Assembly (NCBI RefSeq): GCF_000622365.1
Contig: NZ_JASC01000014.1
Coordinates: 682,001-746,000 of the forward strand
Direction of reading: 5' to 3'
Source of the DNA: Sulfitobacter noctilucae
GTDB lineage: Bacteria > Pseudomonadota > Alphaproteobacteria > Rhodobacterales > Rhodobacteraceae
DNA length: 64,000 nucleotides
Below, in pieces: positions 1 to 7,474 of the stretch; positions within the stretch are counted from its first letter, which is position 1; every line of letters starts with the position of its first letter. The position numbers were made by a program, and so were the translations under genes. Below the pieces are notes generated by a model that saw only the letters and a program-made list of their open reading frames with translations, was not told where the DNA came from and ran no database searches.

Positions 1-105
1 CAGCGGGAACAGAATACCAACCCCCAGATCAAAGCCGTCAAGAATGACATAGGTCAGCACAGCAAATGCGATGATCCCGGCCCAGATGAATGACAGTTCA
101 AACAT
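1..105 (-). CDS. cydB: Quinol oxidase (bd/Cio type) subunit II, N-terminus only
   Basis: Reading leftward from an ATG at 103-105 gives a hydrophobic N-terminus of 35 residues beginning MFELSFIWAGIIAFAVLTYV and continuing into ILDGFDLGVG, the typical first membrane helix of CydB. The gene is cut by the window edge. It lies 11 bp downstream of the cydA stop, so the two form an operon and would make the two membrane subunits of a cytochrome bd-family quinol:O2 oxidoreductase in the inner membrane. An AGGAA ribosome site precedes the ATG. Identity is sound because of both motif and neighbour; the remainder cannot be judged. Confidence 0.85.
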   Translation of the reverse strand, partial: MFELSFIWAGIIAFAVLTYVILDGFDLGVGILFPL

Positions 106-116
106 GATCGTATTCC

Positions 117-1526
117 TTATTTACCGGGAACAGAGCCGTGTGGCGGCTGCATCGCCGGCGTCGTGCCGGCGGTGCGGATCGGCCCGTCGCGCAGACCCAG
201 TTTCAACGTGCCGGGCGACTTGTTCATCATGCGCAGCAGATAATAGGTGCCCGCACCAAAGACAAAGAAGTACACGACGATAAAGGCAACCAGCGACGCA
301 GCGACTGCGGGTGCCGCAACAGGGGCCAAACTGTCAGAGGTGCGCAGTATGCCGTAGACGGTGAACGGCTGGCGGCCCACCTCGGTCGTGATCCAGCCTG
401 CCAGAACCGCGACAAACCCCATTGGTCCCATCAAAAGCGAGGCCCGGTGTAGCCAGACATCCTGATAGAGCTTCCCGCGAAAACGCTGCAGCACGCTCCA
501 AAGCCCGAGACCCAGCATGGCAAAGCCCAGCATGATCATCACGCGAAAGGACCAGAACACGATGGCGACGGGTGGTTCCTCATCGTCAGGGATTGTGTCC
601 AACCCATCCAACGGCGCGTTCAGATCGTGTTTCAGGATCAGGCTCGACAACTTTGGTATCTCGACCGCGTAGTCGATGCGCTTTTCCTCGGGATTGGGGA
701 TACCGAACAGAATCAGCGGCGCACCCTCGGGATGGCTGTCGTAATGACCTTCCATCGCCATCACCTTGGCAGGCTGATGCTCCAGCGTATTCAACCCGTG
801 AAAGTCACCCGCCAAGATTTGCAGCGGCGCCACGGTGATCAGCATCCACATCGCCATAGAGAACATCCGCTTTGCACCGGCGTCCGACCGGTCACGCAAC
901 AGATGCAGCGCACCTGCGCCCCCAACAACCAGCGCCGTTGTCAGATAGGCGGCAAGCACCATATGCACCAGACGGTAGGGGAAGGAGGGGTTGAAGACGA
1001 TCTGCCACCAGTCTTCGGGCACAAACTGGCCCACCTCGTTCATGCCGTAGCCTGCGGGCGTCTGCATCCACGAGTTGACGGACAAGATCCAGGTCGCCGA
1101 CATCAGCGTACCAAATGCCACCATGCCGGTCGCAAACATATGCAGCTTTTCACCGACACGCTCGCGTCCGAACAACATGATGCCCAGAAAACCCGCTTCG
1201 AGGAAGAAGGCAGAAAGAACCTCGTATGCCATCAACGGCCCGAGGATGGGCCCGGTCTTGTCCGAAAAGACCGCCCAGTTGGTGCCGAATTGATAGGACA
1301 TCACAATGCCCGACACGACCCCCATGCCAAATGCGACAGCAAAGATCTTTTTCCAGTAGTTGAACAGCGTGAGATATGTCTCATCCCGCGAGGTCATCCA
1401 CAACCCGTTCAGCACCGCAAGGTACGAGGCAAGCCCGATCGAAAATGCCGGGAAGATAATGTGGAAAGACACGGTGAATGCAAATTGGACGCGTGCAAGA
1501 GTCTCTGCCGTGAAGCCGTCTAACAT
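117..1526 (-). CDS. cydA: Quinol oxidase (bd/Cio type) subunit I
   Basis: Polytopic membrane protein of 469 residues that oxidises quinol and reduces O2 without being a haem-copper oxidase. Residues 10-30 carry the CydA signature around RVQFAFTVSFHIIFPAFSIG with a haem-ligand-type His22, and the C-terminal half contains the conserved GRQPF(T)VYG stretch. The Q-loop is short, as in the CioA branch often linked to cyanide insensitivity; that property is inferred from family, not shown. A longer ORF reaches 1568, but the ATG at 1524-1526 has a GGAG six bases upstream and places the conserved N-terminus at the right distance, so I prefer it. Followed directly by cydB. Confidence 0.92.
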   Translation of the reverse strand: MLDGFTAETLARVQFAFTVSFHIIFPAFSIGLASYLAVLNGLWMTSRDETYLTLFNYWKKIFAVAFGMGVVSGIVMSYQFGTNWAVFSDKTGPILGPLMAYEVLSAFFLEAGFLGIMLFGRERVGEKLHMFATGMVAFGTLMSATWILSVNSWMQTPAGYGMNEVGQFVPEDWWQIVFNPSFPYRLVHMVLAAYLTTALVVGGAGALHLLRDRSDAGAKRMFSMAMWMLITVAPLQILAGDFHGLNTLEHQPAKVMAMEGHYDSHPEGAPLILFGIPNPEEKRIDYAVEIPKLSSLILKHDLNAPLDGLDTIPDDEEPPVAIVFWSFRVMIMLGFAMLGLGLWSVLQRFRGKLYQDVWLHRASLLMGPMGFVAVLAGWITTEVGRQPFTVYGILRTSDSLAPVAAPAVAASLVAFIVVYFFVFGAGTYYLLRMMNKSPGTLKLGLRDGPIRTAGTTPAMQPPHGSVPGK

Positions 1527-1903
1527 ATCGTACTCCGTCAGGTCTTCTGGGAGGGCCGGTTCGAGCACGACCCGTTCCTATTGATGACAGTGATATATGA
1601 TAAGACAGCCTCAATACTATCGAAACCCGCATGTTGGATTAAGACCGAGCATCATGGGGTCGTTCCTGTAAGTTTTTGTTACTAATATGTAAATTAAGAA
1701 TTAATGATGCTATGCGCGCACTGCGGCATGATGTTGCACCCGCTGCGTAAGGCTGTTCTTCAGGCGGAAGGTCCGCACGATGCGGTTCCCGTGATTTAAG
1801 CAAAGCCGTGAATGAAACGCCTGACGAGCGGGCGCTGTGTTGCCGGATTGCACAAGGAACGCCTGTGCCCGCACGGATGAAGGTGTATTCAGATACGAAG
1901 AAG
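1527..1903. other. Intergenic region left of the island
   Basis: About 380 bp between the cydA start and the island end. Short open frames exist on both strands here (for example 1639-1917 minus) but they have no recognisable motif, no convincing ribosome site, and one runs into the tRNA fragment. It must contain the cydAB promoter on the minus strand; I looked for an FNR-type TTGAT-N4-ATCAA site and found no good match. Confidence 0.5.
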
Positions 1904-1950
1904 AATGGTGCCCCCACACGGACTCGAACCGCGGACCTACTGATTACAAA
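1904..1950. repeat. Left attachment site (attL), tRNA-Thr 3' fragment
   Basis: A 47 bp copy of the 3' half of the tRNA-Thr gene, from just beyond the CCA end through the anticodon loop. It matches 10038-10084 at all but one position (C at 1925 versus T at 10059, in the T-loop). Homology stops exactly after the anticodon loop bases TTACAAA, so the crossover lies at the anticodon stem-loop, a known target of this integrase class. Confidence 0.9.
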
Positions 1951-1954
1951 GCAT

Positions 1955-2053
1955 TTTACGGTACTTTACCATCGTTTACCGATGCGTTGCCATCTTATTG
2001 ACATCTTTACCGTTTTTGATCTGAATTTACCGATCCACTAGCTGCGGTTTACC
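1955..2053 (+). repeat. Six phased TTTAC(C/G) repeats, candidate integrase arm sites
   Basis: The hexamer TTTACC (first copy TTTACG) starts at 1955, 1965, 1975, 2006, 2026 and 2048. Spacings are 10, 10, 31, 20 and 22 bp, close to 1, 1, 3, 2 and 2 helical turns, so all copies would sit on one face of the DNA. They fill the space between attL and the integrase start. Arm-type binding sites for the integrase or an accessory factor are the natural explanation, but this is inference. Confidence 0.6.
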
Positions 2054-2099
2054 GCCGTTTCCCGATTTTTCGTGTCCTGTTTGCGTCCTAGATTTTGTC

Positions 2100-3326
2100 A
2101 TGCCCATCAAAAAGCGCTCCCCCTACATCCCGCGGAACGAAAGGTTGCATCTCAGTGGCAAGCTGATTGAAGCGATGGCAGCCGGACAAACAGACTATCT
2201 CGTTAAGGACGATGTGATCCGAAGACTGCACCTCAAGGTCACACCAGCGGGGAACAAGACTTTCCTCATAAGGTATCGGAATACAGATGGCGTCGAACGC
2301 AAGCTGAAGCTTGGGACATTCCCAGATATGAACGTTTCAGTGGCTCGAAAGCGGGCGGGGGAGGAATTGCTGAAGGTCCAACTCGGAGATGATCCTTCGG
2401 CTTCGAAAGCCCAGCGGAGGCTGGAGCCAACATTCTCGGCATACGCGGACGGCTTCCTTGTGGACTACGCCGAAGTGCAACTTCGGCCTATCACGGTGAG
2501 GGACTACCGTGGATTGCTTAGAGGGGTGATTAACCCGGCAATCGGCGGCAAAAAACTGCTAGGTATTTCGCAAGCGGACCTACGCCAACTCCAAAAAGTT
2601 CACAGCGCAACTCCCTATAGAAGCAATAGGGCTATCGGACTTGTCCGGAGAATTTACAACTATGCGCAGGCCGCGGGAGATGTTCCAAAGGGGGCTAACC
2701 CTGCTGACGGCATCAGGCAGTTCAGAGAAGAGGGAAAAGAACGCCTTTTTAGCAATGACGAGATGATGCGCATTGGTGCTGCAATCTCTGAACTCAGAGT
2801 TAAGAACCCTTCCGCTATATACGCCTACAGCGTCATTCAGTTTCTCTTCCTAACCGGTTGCCGGAAAAGCGAGGCACTGAGGCTCCAATGGTCGGATATT
2901 GACTTCGAACGTGGCTTTCTCCGGTTTGCGCGGACGAAAACTGATCCGAGAACACAGGCTCTGACGGATGAGTTGACTGGATTGCTCCAATCGTTGCCCA
3001 GCCAACAGTTTTCAGCGTGGGTATTTCCGGGACCCGACGCTTCAAAGCACCTTGTCAATATTGCGAAATCTTGGTCAGCAGTACTTAGGTCTGCGGACGT
3101 CGGCCATGCCCGCTTGCACGACATACGTCATACAGTTCTGTCTGACATTGCTAACCAGACAGACCTTCCCACTGCAGCGGCGATTGGCGGTCACCGAAGT
3201 ATTCAGTCGACAATGCGCTACGTCCACGGTCGTGCAGAAAGCACAAACCGTGCTTTGCGAAACGCTGCGGCACAGAAAGGACGTCTGCTGATCACGACGA
3301 GCAGTACCAAAGGGGAGGAAGAATGA
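2100..3326 (+). CDS. int: P4-type tyrosine integrase
   Basis: A 408-residue site-specific recombinase. The N-terminal about 100 residues are the DUF4102-like arm-binding domain (features such as FLIRYRNTDGVERKLKLGTFPDM), a SAM-like core-binding region follows, and the C-terminal catalytic domain shows the full set R255 (TGCRKSEAL), H340 and R343 (HDIRH), H365 (GGHRS) and nucleophile Y374 (MRYVHG). All active-site residues are present, so the protein looks functional. It reads inward from attL, as is usual for islands of this kind. No clear ribosome site precedes the ATG. The stop overlaps the next ATG, so the two are translationally coupled. Confidence 0.95.
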   Translation: MPIKKRSPYIPRNERLHLSGKLIEAMAAGQTDYLVKDDVIRRLHLKVTPAGNKTFLIRYRNTDGVERKLKLGTFPDMNVSVARKRAGEELLKVQLGDDPSASKAQRRLEPTFSAYADGFLVDYAEVQLRPITVRDYRGLLRGVINPAIGGKKLLGISQADLRQLQKVHSATPYRSNRAIGLVRRIYNYAQAAGDVPKGANPADGIRQFREEGKERLFSNDEMMRIGAAISELRVKNPSAIYAYSVIQFLFLTGCRKSEALRLQWSDIDFERGFLRFARTKTDPRTQALTDELTGLLQSLPSQQFSAWVFPGPDASKHLVNIAKSWSAVLRSADVGHARLHDIRHTVLSDIANQTDLPTAAAIGGHRSIQSTMRYVHGRAESTNRALRNAAAQKGRLLITTSSTKGEEE

Positions 3327-3631
3327 AAAAAGTGAAACGGATCAAGCGCCCACCGCGGCGGATAACCCCAAGGCATCGCGCCGAAGAGAAAACACTCAAA
3401 AGCAAGACTGTTGTTAAGAAAGTCGCGCCCAATCCCCGCCGAGAAATAGTGACGCCTGACGGGCTGCTGAACGAAGTCGCGGCAGCGAAGCGAGCGGGGA
3501 AAAGCCCCAGCACACTGCAAAATCGTCGAAGTCTTGGAATGCCGCCCGAACATGAGCATCGCGGTCGCTTCGTCTTCTATCGACCTGAAGCAATTGATGC
3601 AGTTTGGGGTTCCAAGAAAAGGCAGTTGTAG
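3323..3631 (+). CDS. Small basic protein, excisionase/MerR-like winged helix
   Basis: A 102-residue protein whose start overlaps the integrase stop (ATGA). The first 40 residues are rich in Lys and Arg and look disordered. Residues about 45-100 contain GLLNEVAAAKRAGKSPSTLQNRRSLG-type spacing followed by RFVFYRPEAIDAVW, which resembles the short winged helix of AlpA/MerR-type excisionases (a helix-turn-helix, then an aromatic wing and a closing helix). Position behind the integrase supports a recombination directionality factor. The resemblance is by eye; a helix-turn-helix regulator of the island is the alternative. Confidence 0.6.
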   Translation: MKKVKRIKRPPRRITPRHRAEEKTLKSKTVVKKVAPNPRREIVTPDGLLNEVAAAKRAGKSPSTLQNRRSLGMPPEHEHRGRFVFYRPEAIDAVWGSKKRQL

Positions 3632-3827
3632 AGTTGCGGTGACTTGGACCGAGAGGTGTAGAAAAGCTTCTTAGTATCAATTGCTTGATAGAAGAAACGG
3701 ACCCATTTTTTCGGGCTTCAGTCGCGGCAGCCCCCGTAACTCTACATGTCTGGCCATGGCGAGAGATTTTCCGAAACGGACATAACACATTCAAAATGAC
3801 AGGAATGGCTGACTGCTAACACCTTCA

Positions 3828-4934
3828 ATGGCGCGGCCAAGCAAAATTATGACCATTGCTAAACCACTAATAGACATACTGCTTCCGGCTTACGCGCCTT
3901 GCCAGCACTTCGGTGATGCCTGTGCGAACGCCTGTAGCTGGAGACCGAGAGACGGTCTTGTTCCTTGCGCTTTTGGTGGCGCATTTGGGACCATAGAGGA
4001 CGTGACACTTGTTATCGTTACCGCAGAGCCAGGTGATCCCCCGGATGATGCCAATTACCGGGGTGGACCAGAAGAGATGCTGAGAAACTCTGTCCGCCTG
4101 TTTGAAGAGGCGATGGAGCGGGGCGGTTTGGAGCGCGCTGGTCGACCAACGCCATTTCATCGAAACATGCGGCTCATTCTTGATTGCTTCTGGCCCGAAC
4201 TGAACCTCACAGAACAACTTACAAGAACATGGACGACCAATGCGGTTCTTTGCCCAGCGCAAGTATCCGGAGGTGCTCATCTGAAGCGTGTGGAAGGAGC
4301 GTGCGCATCAACCTATCTCGGGCCACAGCTTGAAATATTCAAACATGCGTTCGTGCTGGCTCTCGGAAACAAAGCACGAGACAGGCTTGCCGCGGCTGGA
4401 TTGCGATATGACTTCGTCGGACGGCATCCCAGCGCGAGAGTATCTCAAGATGATAAACTTGCTTCATGGGAGGCTGCAGCAGAGCGCTACCATCAAACGC
4501 GGTCAAAAGGAGCGAACAGGATTAATCAACAGGCACATTCTTCAAAAGGAACAAAGCCGACGCAGGCAGTCTCGGCCTTAGACCACCCGTCAAATAATGG
4601 TAGTCACGAGAGGAGTTGCTCAGAAGCAACCAAAACATTGGAGTTCTTCAGGTCCATAGACGACCACACCGACTACTCATACAAAAAGGGACGCATACAA
4701 AGCATGATCTGGTTCCGCGGACGCAAGGTCGGGGGATATAATCGCAAAGAAGATCACTGGTATCTTTCAAAGAAATTCGTTGATGAGTGTAGCTTTGCAG
4801 AGCAACTCAAGGCGCTCGGTTTTCATTTCGTCGTTCACAACCAGAAGCATGCCTATTGGAAGATACGCGGGAACCGAGCAAGAGCTGGCTTTCAGCGTGC
4901 TCTGACTAGAATGACGGGTGTATCGCTAACATAG
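3828..4934 (+). CDS. Uracil-DNA-glycosylase-superfamily-like protein with extra C-terminal domain
   Basis: A 368-residue protein. Residues 60-205 show the order of motifs of the UDG superfamily: TAEPGDPP (65-72, like motif A GEAPG), TTNAVLCP (136-143, like TNxVKxxP), LALGNKARD (178-186) and GRHPSAR (198-204, like the HPS motif). Four cysteines at 25, 32, 36 and 47 could hold a metal or Fe-S cluster, as in family 4/5 glycosylases, although the spacing differs. A low-complexity linker (about 230-270) leads to a separate C-terminal domain (275-368) that I do not recognise. The start is uncertain: no good ribosome site at 3828, and Met8 (3849) is possible. It may act on modified or uracil-containing DNA; that is inference from the fold. 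Confidence 0.6.
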   Translation: MARPSKIMTIAKPLIDILLPAYAPCQHFGDACANACSWRPRDGLVPCAFGGAFGTIEDVTLVIVTAEPGDPPDDANYRGGPEEMLRNSVRLFEEAMERGGLERAGRPTPFHRNMRLILDCFWPELNLTEQLTRTWTTNAVLCPAQVSGGAHLKRVEGACASTYLGPQLEIFKHAFVLALGNKARDRLAAAGLRYDFVGRHPSARVSQDDKLASWEAAAERYHQTRSKGANRINQQAHSSKGTKPTQAVSALDHPSNNGSHERSCSEATKTLEFFRSIDDHTDYSYKKGRIQSMIWFRGRKVGGYNRKEDHWYLSKKFVDECSFAEQLKALGFHFVVHNQKHAYWKIRGNRARAGFQRALTRMTGVSLT

Positions 4935-5018
4935 GGGTTATCCTCATCAGGTTGGACAGTAAATCTGTTATGCTCATATCACGGATTGATAGGTCCAACG
5001 GCGCGTCAGATACTTGTT

Positions 5019-5034
5019 TGCCTCAGAACACGTC
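5019..5034 (+). repeat. Direct repeat copy 1, TGCCTCMGAACACGTC
   Basis: Sixteen bases that recur at 5109-5124 with one difference (A here, C there, at the seventh base). Start-to-start distance is 90 bp. Placement just upstream of the serine recombinase gene suggests a recombination or binding site for it. Confidence 0.6.
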
Positions 5035-5108
5035 ATGTCGACATTCTGTGCTAGTGAAAAATCGCGCAAGTTTCGGAAATTAAACAAAATTATCCGCATA
5101 TCCTTCCC

Positions 5109-5124
5109 TGCCTCCGAACACGTC
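5109..5124 (+). repeat. Direct repeat copy 2, TGCCTCMGAACACGTC
   Basis: Second copy of the element at 5019-5034, followed after five bases by the palindromic GCTACAATCGATTGCA element. Confidence 0.6.
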
Positions 5125-5129
5125 TCATT

Positions 5130-5145
5130 GCTACAATCGATTGCA
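5130..5145 (+). repeat. Palindromic element GCTACAATCGATTGCA, copy 1
   Basis: A 16 bp word containing the perfect palindrome CAATCGATTG. The same 16 bases occur at 9983-9998, 55 bp inside the right end of the island. Two exact copies in an 8 kb element suggest a protein-binding or recombination site. Confidence 0.6.
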
Positions 5146-5320
5146 GCTCAAGAAGGCTCAAAAAACTAGTAAAATAGGCATTTGACGCCGAAACCGCGGC
5201 GAAAAATGAGTAAAATCCCTAAAATTCATTTTATTGCCCCTAAAACCTATCAATTGATGTCGGAGGTGACCAGTTCTGTACACAAGCAACCGACGTTACT
5301 TGTGAAGGGAACCAAAAAGT

Positions 5321-5971
5321 ATGGGCAAAGACTTCGTAACTTATTTTCGTGTTTCGACTGCACGACAGGGAGAAAGCAAATTAGGGTTAGACGCTCAAAA
5401 ATCCGCGACAGATCGGTTTGTGGCTCGTTCAAACGGCAAGGTTGTCCGCGAATTCATTGAAGTTGAGAGTGGAAAGAGAAATCACAGGCCAAAACTTGAG
5501 GAAGCACTATCACTCTGCATCGAAAGTGGTGCCACACTTCTCATCGCGAAACTCGACCGGTTGGCACGAAATGTACATTTTATTTCGGGCCTTCTTGAAA
5601 GCAAGGTTCGCTTTGTTGCGGTAGACATGCCAAATGCAGACCGGTTTATGCTCCACGTATATGCTGCGATGGCCGAGGAAGAGGCGCGACGCATTAGCGA
5701 GAGGACTATTTCTGCTCTTCAAGCCGCAAAGGCGCGGGGAGTAAGGCTTGGAGAAAATGCAAAAAGCGTCGAGAAAAGAAACTCAAGCTTTGCAAATGAT
5801 TTCTCCCTTCAAGTCGGGCCTTTGATCGAAGATCTTCGGAACGAGAAAGGACTGAGTTTTCGAGAAGTTGCCGAAGAACTTAACCGACGGGGTATCCGGG
5901 CGTTCAGAGGTGGGGATTGGCATCCGACGACCACACATAGGACATACAAAAGATTTATTCACCGAGTTTAG
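5321..5971 (+). CDS. Serine recombinase (resolvase/invertase family)
   Basis: A 216-residue recombinase. The catalytic domain begins YFRVSTARQ with nucleophile Ser12, followed by the LIAKLDRLARN motif and the long E-helix region AAMAEEEARRISERT. Residues about 165-216 form a helix-turn-helix of the kind GLSFREVAEELNRRG, so the protein is of normal small-resolvase size rather than a large integrase. A GAAGGGA ribosome site precedes the ATG. It probably acts on sites inside or next to the element, and the repeats directly upstream are candidates. It is the second recombinase of the island, of a different chemistry from the integrase. Confidence 0.9.
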   Translation: MGKDFVTYFRVSTARQGESKLGLDAQKSATDRFVARSNGKVVREFIEVESGKRNHRPKLEEALSLCIESGATLLIAKLDRLARNVHFISGLLESKVRFVAVDMPNADRFMLHVYAAMAEEEARRISERTISALQAAKARGVRLGENAKSVEKRNSSFANDFSLQVGPLIEDLRNEKGLSFREVAEELNRRGIRAFRGGDWHPTTTHRTYKRFIHRV

Positions 5972-6025
5972 CTAGGTGGGGGAGTTACGTATCCCTAGTA
6001 TAGACCGTATTAGGGAACATAACAG

Positions 6026-7387
6026 ATGAGCCTGCGTCTGCGATTTGCCCCAACAATCTCCTCGGGACAACGCGTTTCAACCGAAAATGTGATGATTGAT
6101 CGATTTCAGCTCACTGTGGGTGAGTGGCGTGCCGAAGGTACAAGGAACTCAATCTCTGTAGCCTTAAGCAACATGTCAGAGTTTTCCGTTGGCTCGACAA
6201 CGAGACGTACAATCAATCTGTTCAATCGACGGGATGCTTCTCCTGAAAGAAGCAAAGTCTATCTCACAATGAGGAAATCCGGCCAAGGTCCAAGTCAGCT
6301 GACGTTGAAACCACTTATTTCGGGTCAATTGGTAGCCACATTTCTAGGGGCTGGTGGTAGCTACAGTCCTGACGCGCCCACAAGGTGCCAAATCACGTTA
6401 GATTGTAACTGGAACTTGACGAGGTTTTTGCAAGCCCACGAATTTCAACCGAGAACAAACGTCTATCGCCCACAAGTAAGATACGGCTTCCCGATGACAA
6501 TAGCGCCGCAAAGAGACTGGTGGCGGAGTGAATTGCCACTCATCGGCGATGACAACGTTATTATTGGAAAAAGGGCAAGGTTTGGTTTTGCATTGAGCCG
6601 CAGCATCGAGGAACACTTTAGAAATTATGTGGCGGGAACACTCACAATTATTTCTGATGCGATGATCGAATATGGGGTTTTAGCTCCGCCCGAACTGAAT
6701 TCTGAAGAAGCACTTCTCGCAGTTGATCCAGAGGAGTATAGGCTAGGAGACATTGAGTTTTATTGGGAGTTTGACCATAGCTGCCCTGTCGCTTTTGTGG
6801 ACACTCTGACCCACTATTTGCCTCGCGTGGCTAAAAAGATGCGGGTTACCAAAAAGAAACTTGATATGTTTGAAAGGGTGGTTTCCCGGCAAAGCCAGAG
6901 TGCAACGGTTTACCTAACAAGAAAGCGCCAGCTTAGGGTATATGCGAAGACTACTAGACGAATAAGACTAGAAGTAACATTCGTGGATGGTTATCGCAGT
7001 GGATCACATACAACTAGCACTTTTCCAAGCCTCGCGGAAGTTGTTGACGCGGTTTCTGGACTAAAGCAAGAGGCAGCCAATACCGTTAACGAAGTGCTAG
7101 CTCACTTGAGCAGGTGGGTGGAACCTCACTTCACTGATCCTACGCCAGAGCAGTTACGTGCTGCAGTGGTCGCAGCAGCGGAAGACCCCTTCGTCGCTAC
7201 CACCATAATCTACAATCTAGCAAGGCATGGTAGGATCGTATTGCAGGCTGGCGATCCCATGCTTGCGACAGTTCGGAGGCTGTCTACCGGAAGCTTCCCC
7301 GTCTTAAGGACGAAGCGGCAAAATCGTCAAATCTACGAAGTAGAACCGCGATACGAGTATGCCCGCCGTAACCTTCGACAAGTGTGA
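6026..7387 (+). CDS. Unknown 453 aa island protein, weakly replication-initiator-like
   Basis: I do not recognise this family. A good AGGGAA ribosome site precedes the ATG and the frame is open for 453 codons in an AT-rich context, so it is very likely a gene. The most suggestive stretch is around residues 300-322, where LRVYAKTTRRIRLEVTF has the Y-x-K ... R-x-E-V pattern seen in rolling-circle replication initiators of the gene II/Rep_trans kind. However, I see no clear HUH motif. The C-terminal part (about 375-453) looks helical and could be a DNA-binding domain. It sits between the serine recombinase and the restriction enzyme; a defence or plasmid-relic role is equally possible. Confidence 0.7.
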   Translation: MSLRLRFAPTISSGQRVSTENVMIDRFQLTVGEWRAEGTRNSISVALSNMSEFSVGSTTRRTINLFNRRDASPERSKVYLTMRKSGQGPSQLTLKPLISGQLVATFLGAGGSYSPDAPTRCQITLDCNWNLTRFLQAHEFQPRTNVYRPQVRYGFPMTIAPQRDWWRSELPLIGDDNVIIGKRARFGFALSRSIEEHFRNYVAGTLTIISDAMIEYGVLAPPELNSEEALLAVDPEEYRLGDIEFYWEFDHSCPVAFVDTLTHYLPRVAKKMRVTKKKLDMFERVVSRQSQSATVYLTRKRQLRVYAKTTRRIRLEVTFVDGYRSGSHTTSTFPSLAEVVDAVSGLKQEAANTVNEVLAHLSRWVEPHFTDPTPEQLRAAVVAAAEDPFVATTIIYNLARHGRIVLQAGDPMLATVRRLSTGSFPVLRTKRQNRQIYEVEPRYEYARRNLRQV

Positions 7388-7474
7388 AGTGCCGCAGCCG
7401 ATTGCGTGGGCGCAGAACTCACCTCAGCTTTGAAGTCTTGCCTAATTCAAGGCGGAACATTGCCGGGGAGAGTA

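Larger units (their letters stand above)
4935..5320. other. AT-rich intergenic region with repeated sites
   Basis: 386 bp without a gene, between the UDG-like gene and the serine recombinase. It holds a 16 bp direct repeat (5019-5034, 5109-5124), one copy of a 16 bp palindromic element also found near the island's right end (5130-5145), and an AT-rich stretch with three TAAAAT-type words (5160-5240) that probably contains the recombinase promoter. Confidence 0.55.

Noticed and set aside
1527..1640. FNR-type site upstream of cydA
   Set aside because: TTGATGACAGTGAT resembles one half only; the second half does not match ATCAA.
1904..1950. A second tRNA gene at the left end
   Set aside because: Only the 3' half is present; no acceptor 5' strand or D-arm follows, so it is the attL remnant.
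1639..2041. Several short open frames around the island's left end
   Set aside because: They run across the tRNA fragment or the repeat array, lack ribosome sites and show no family motif.
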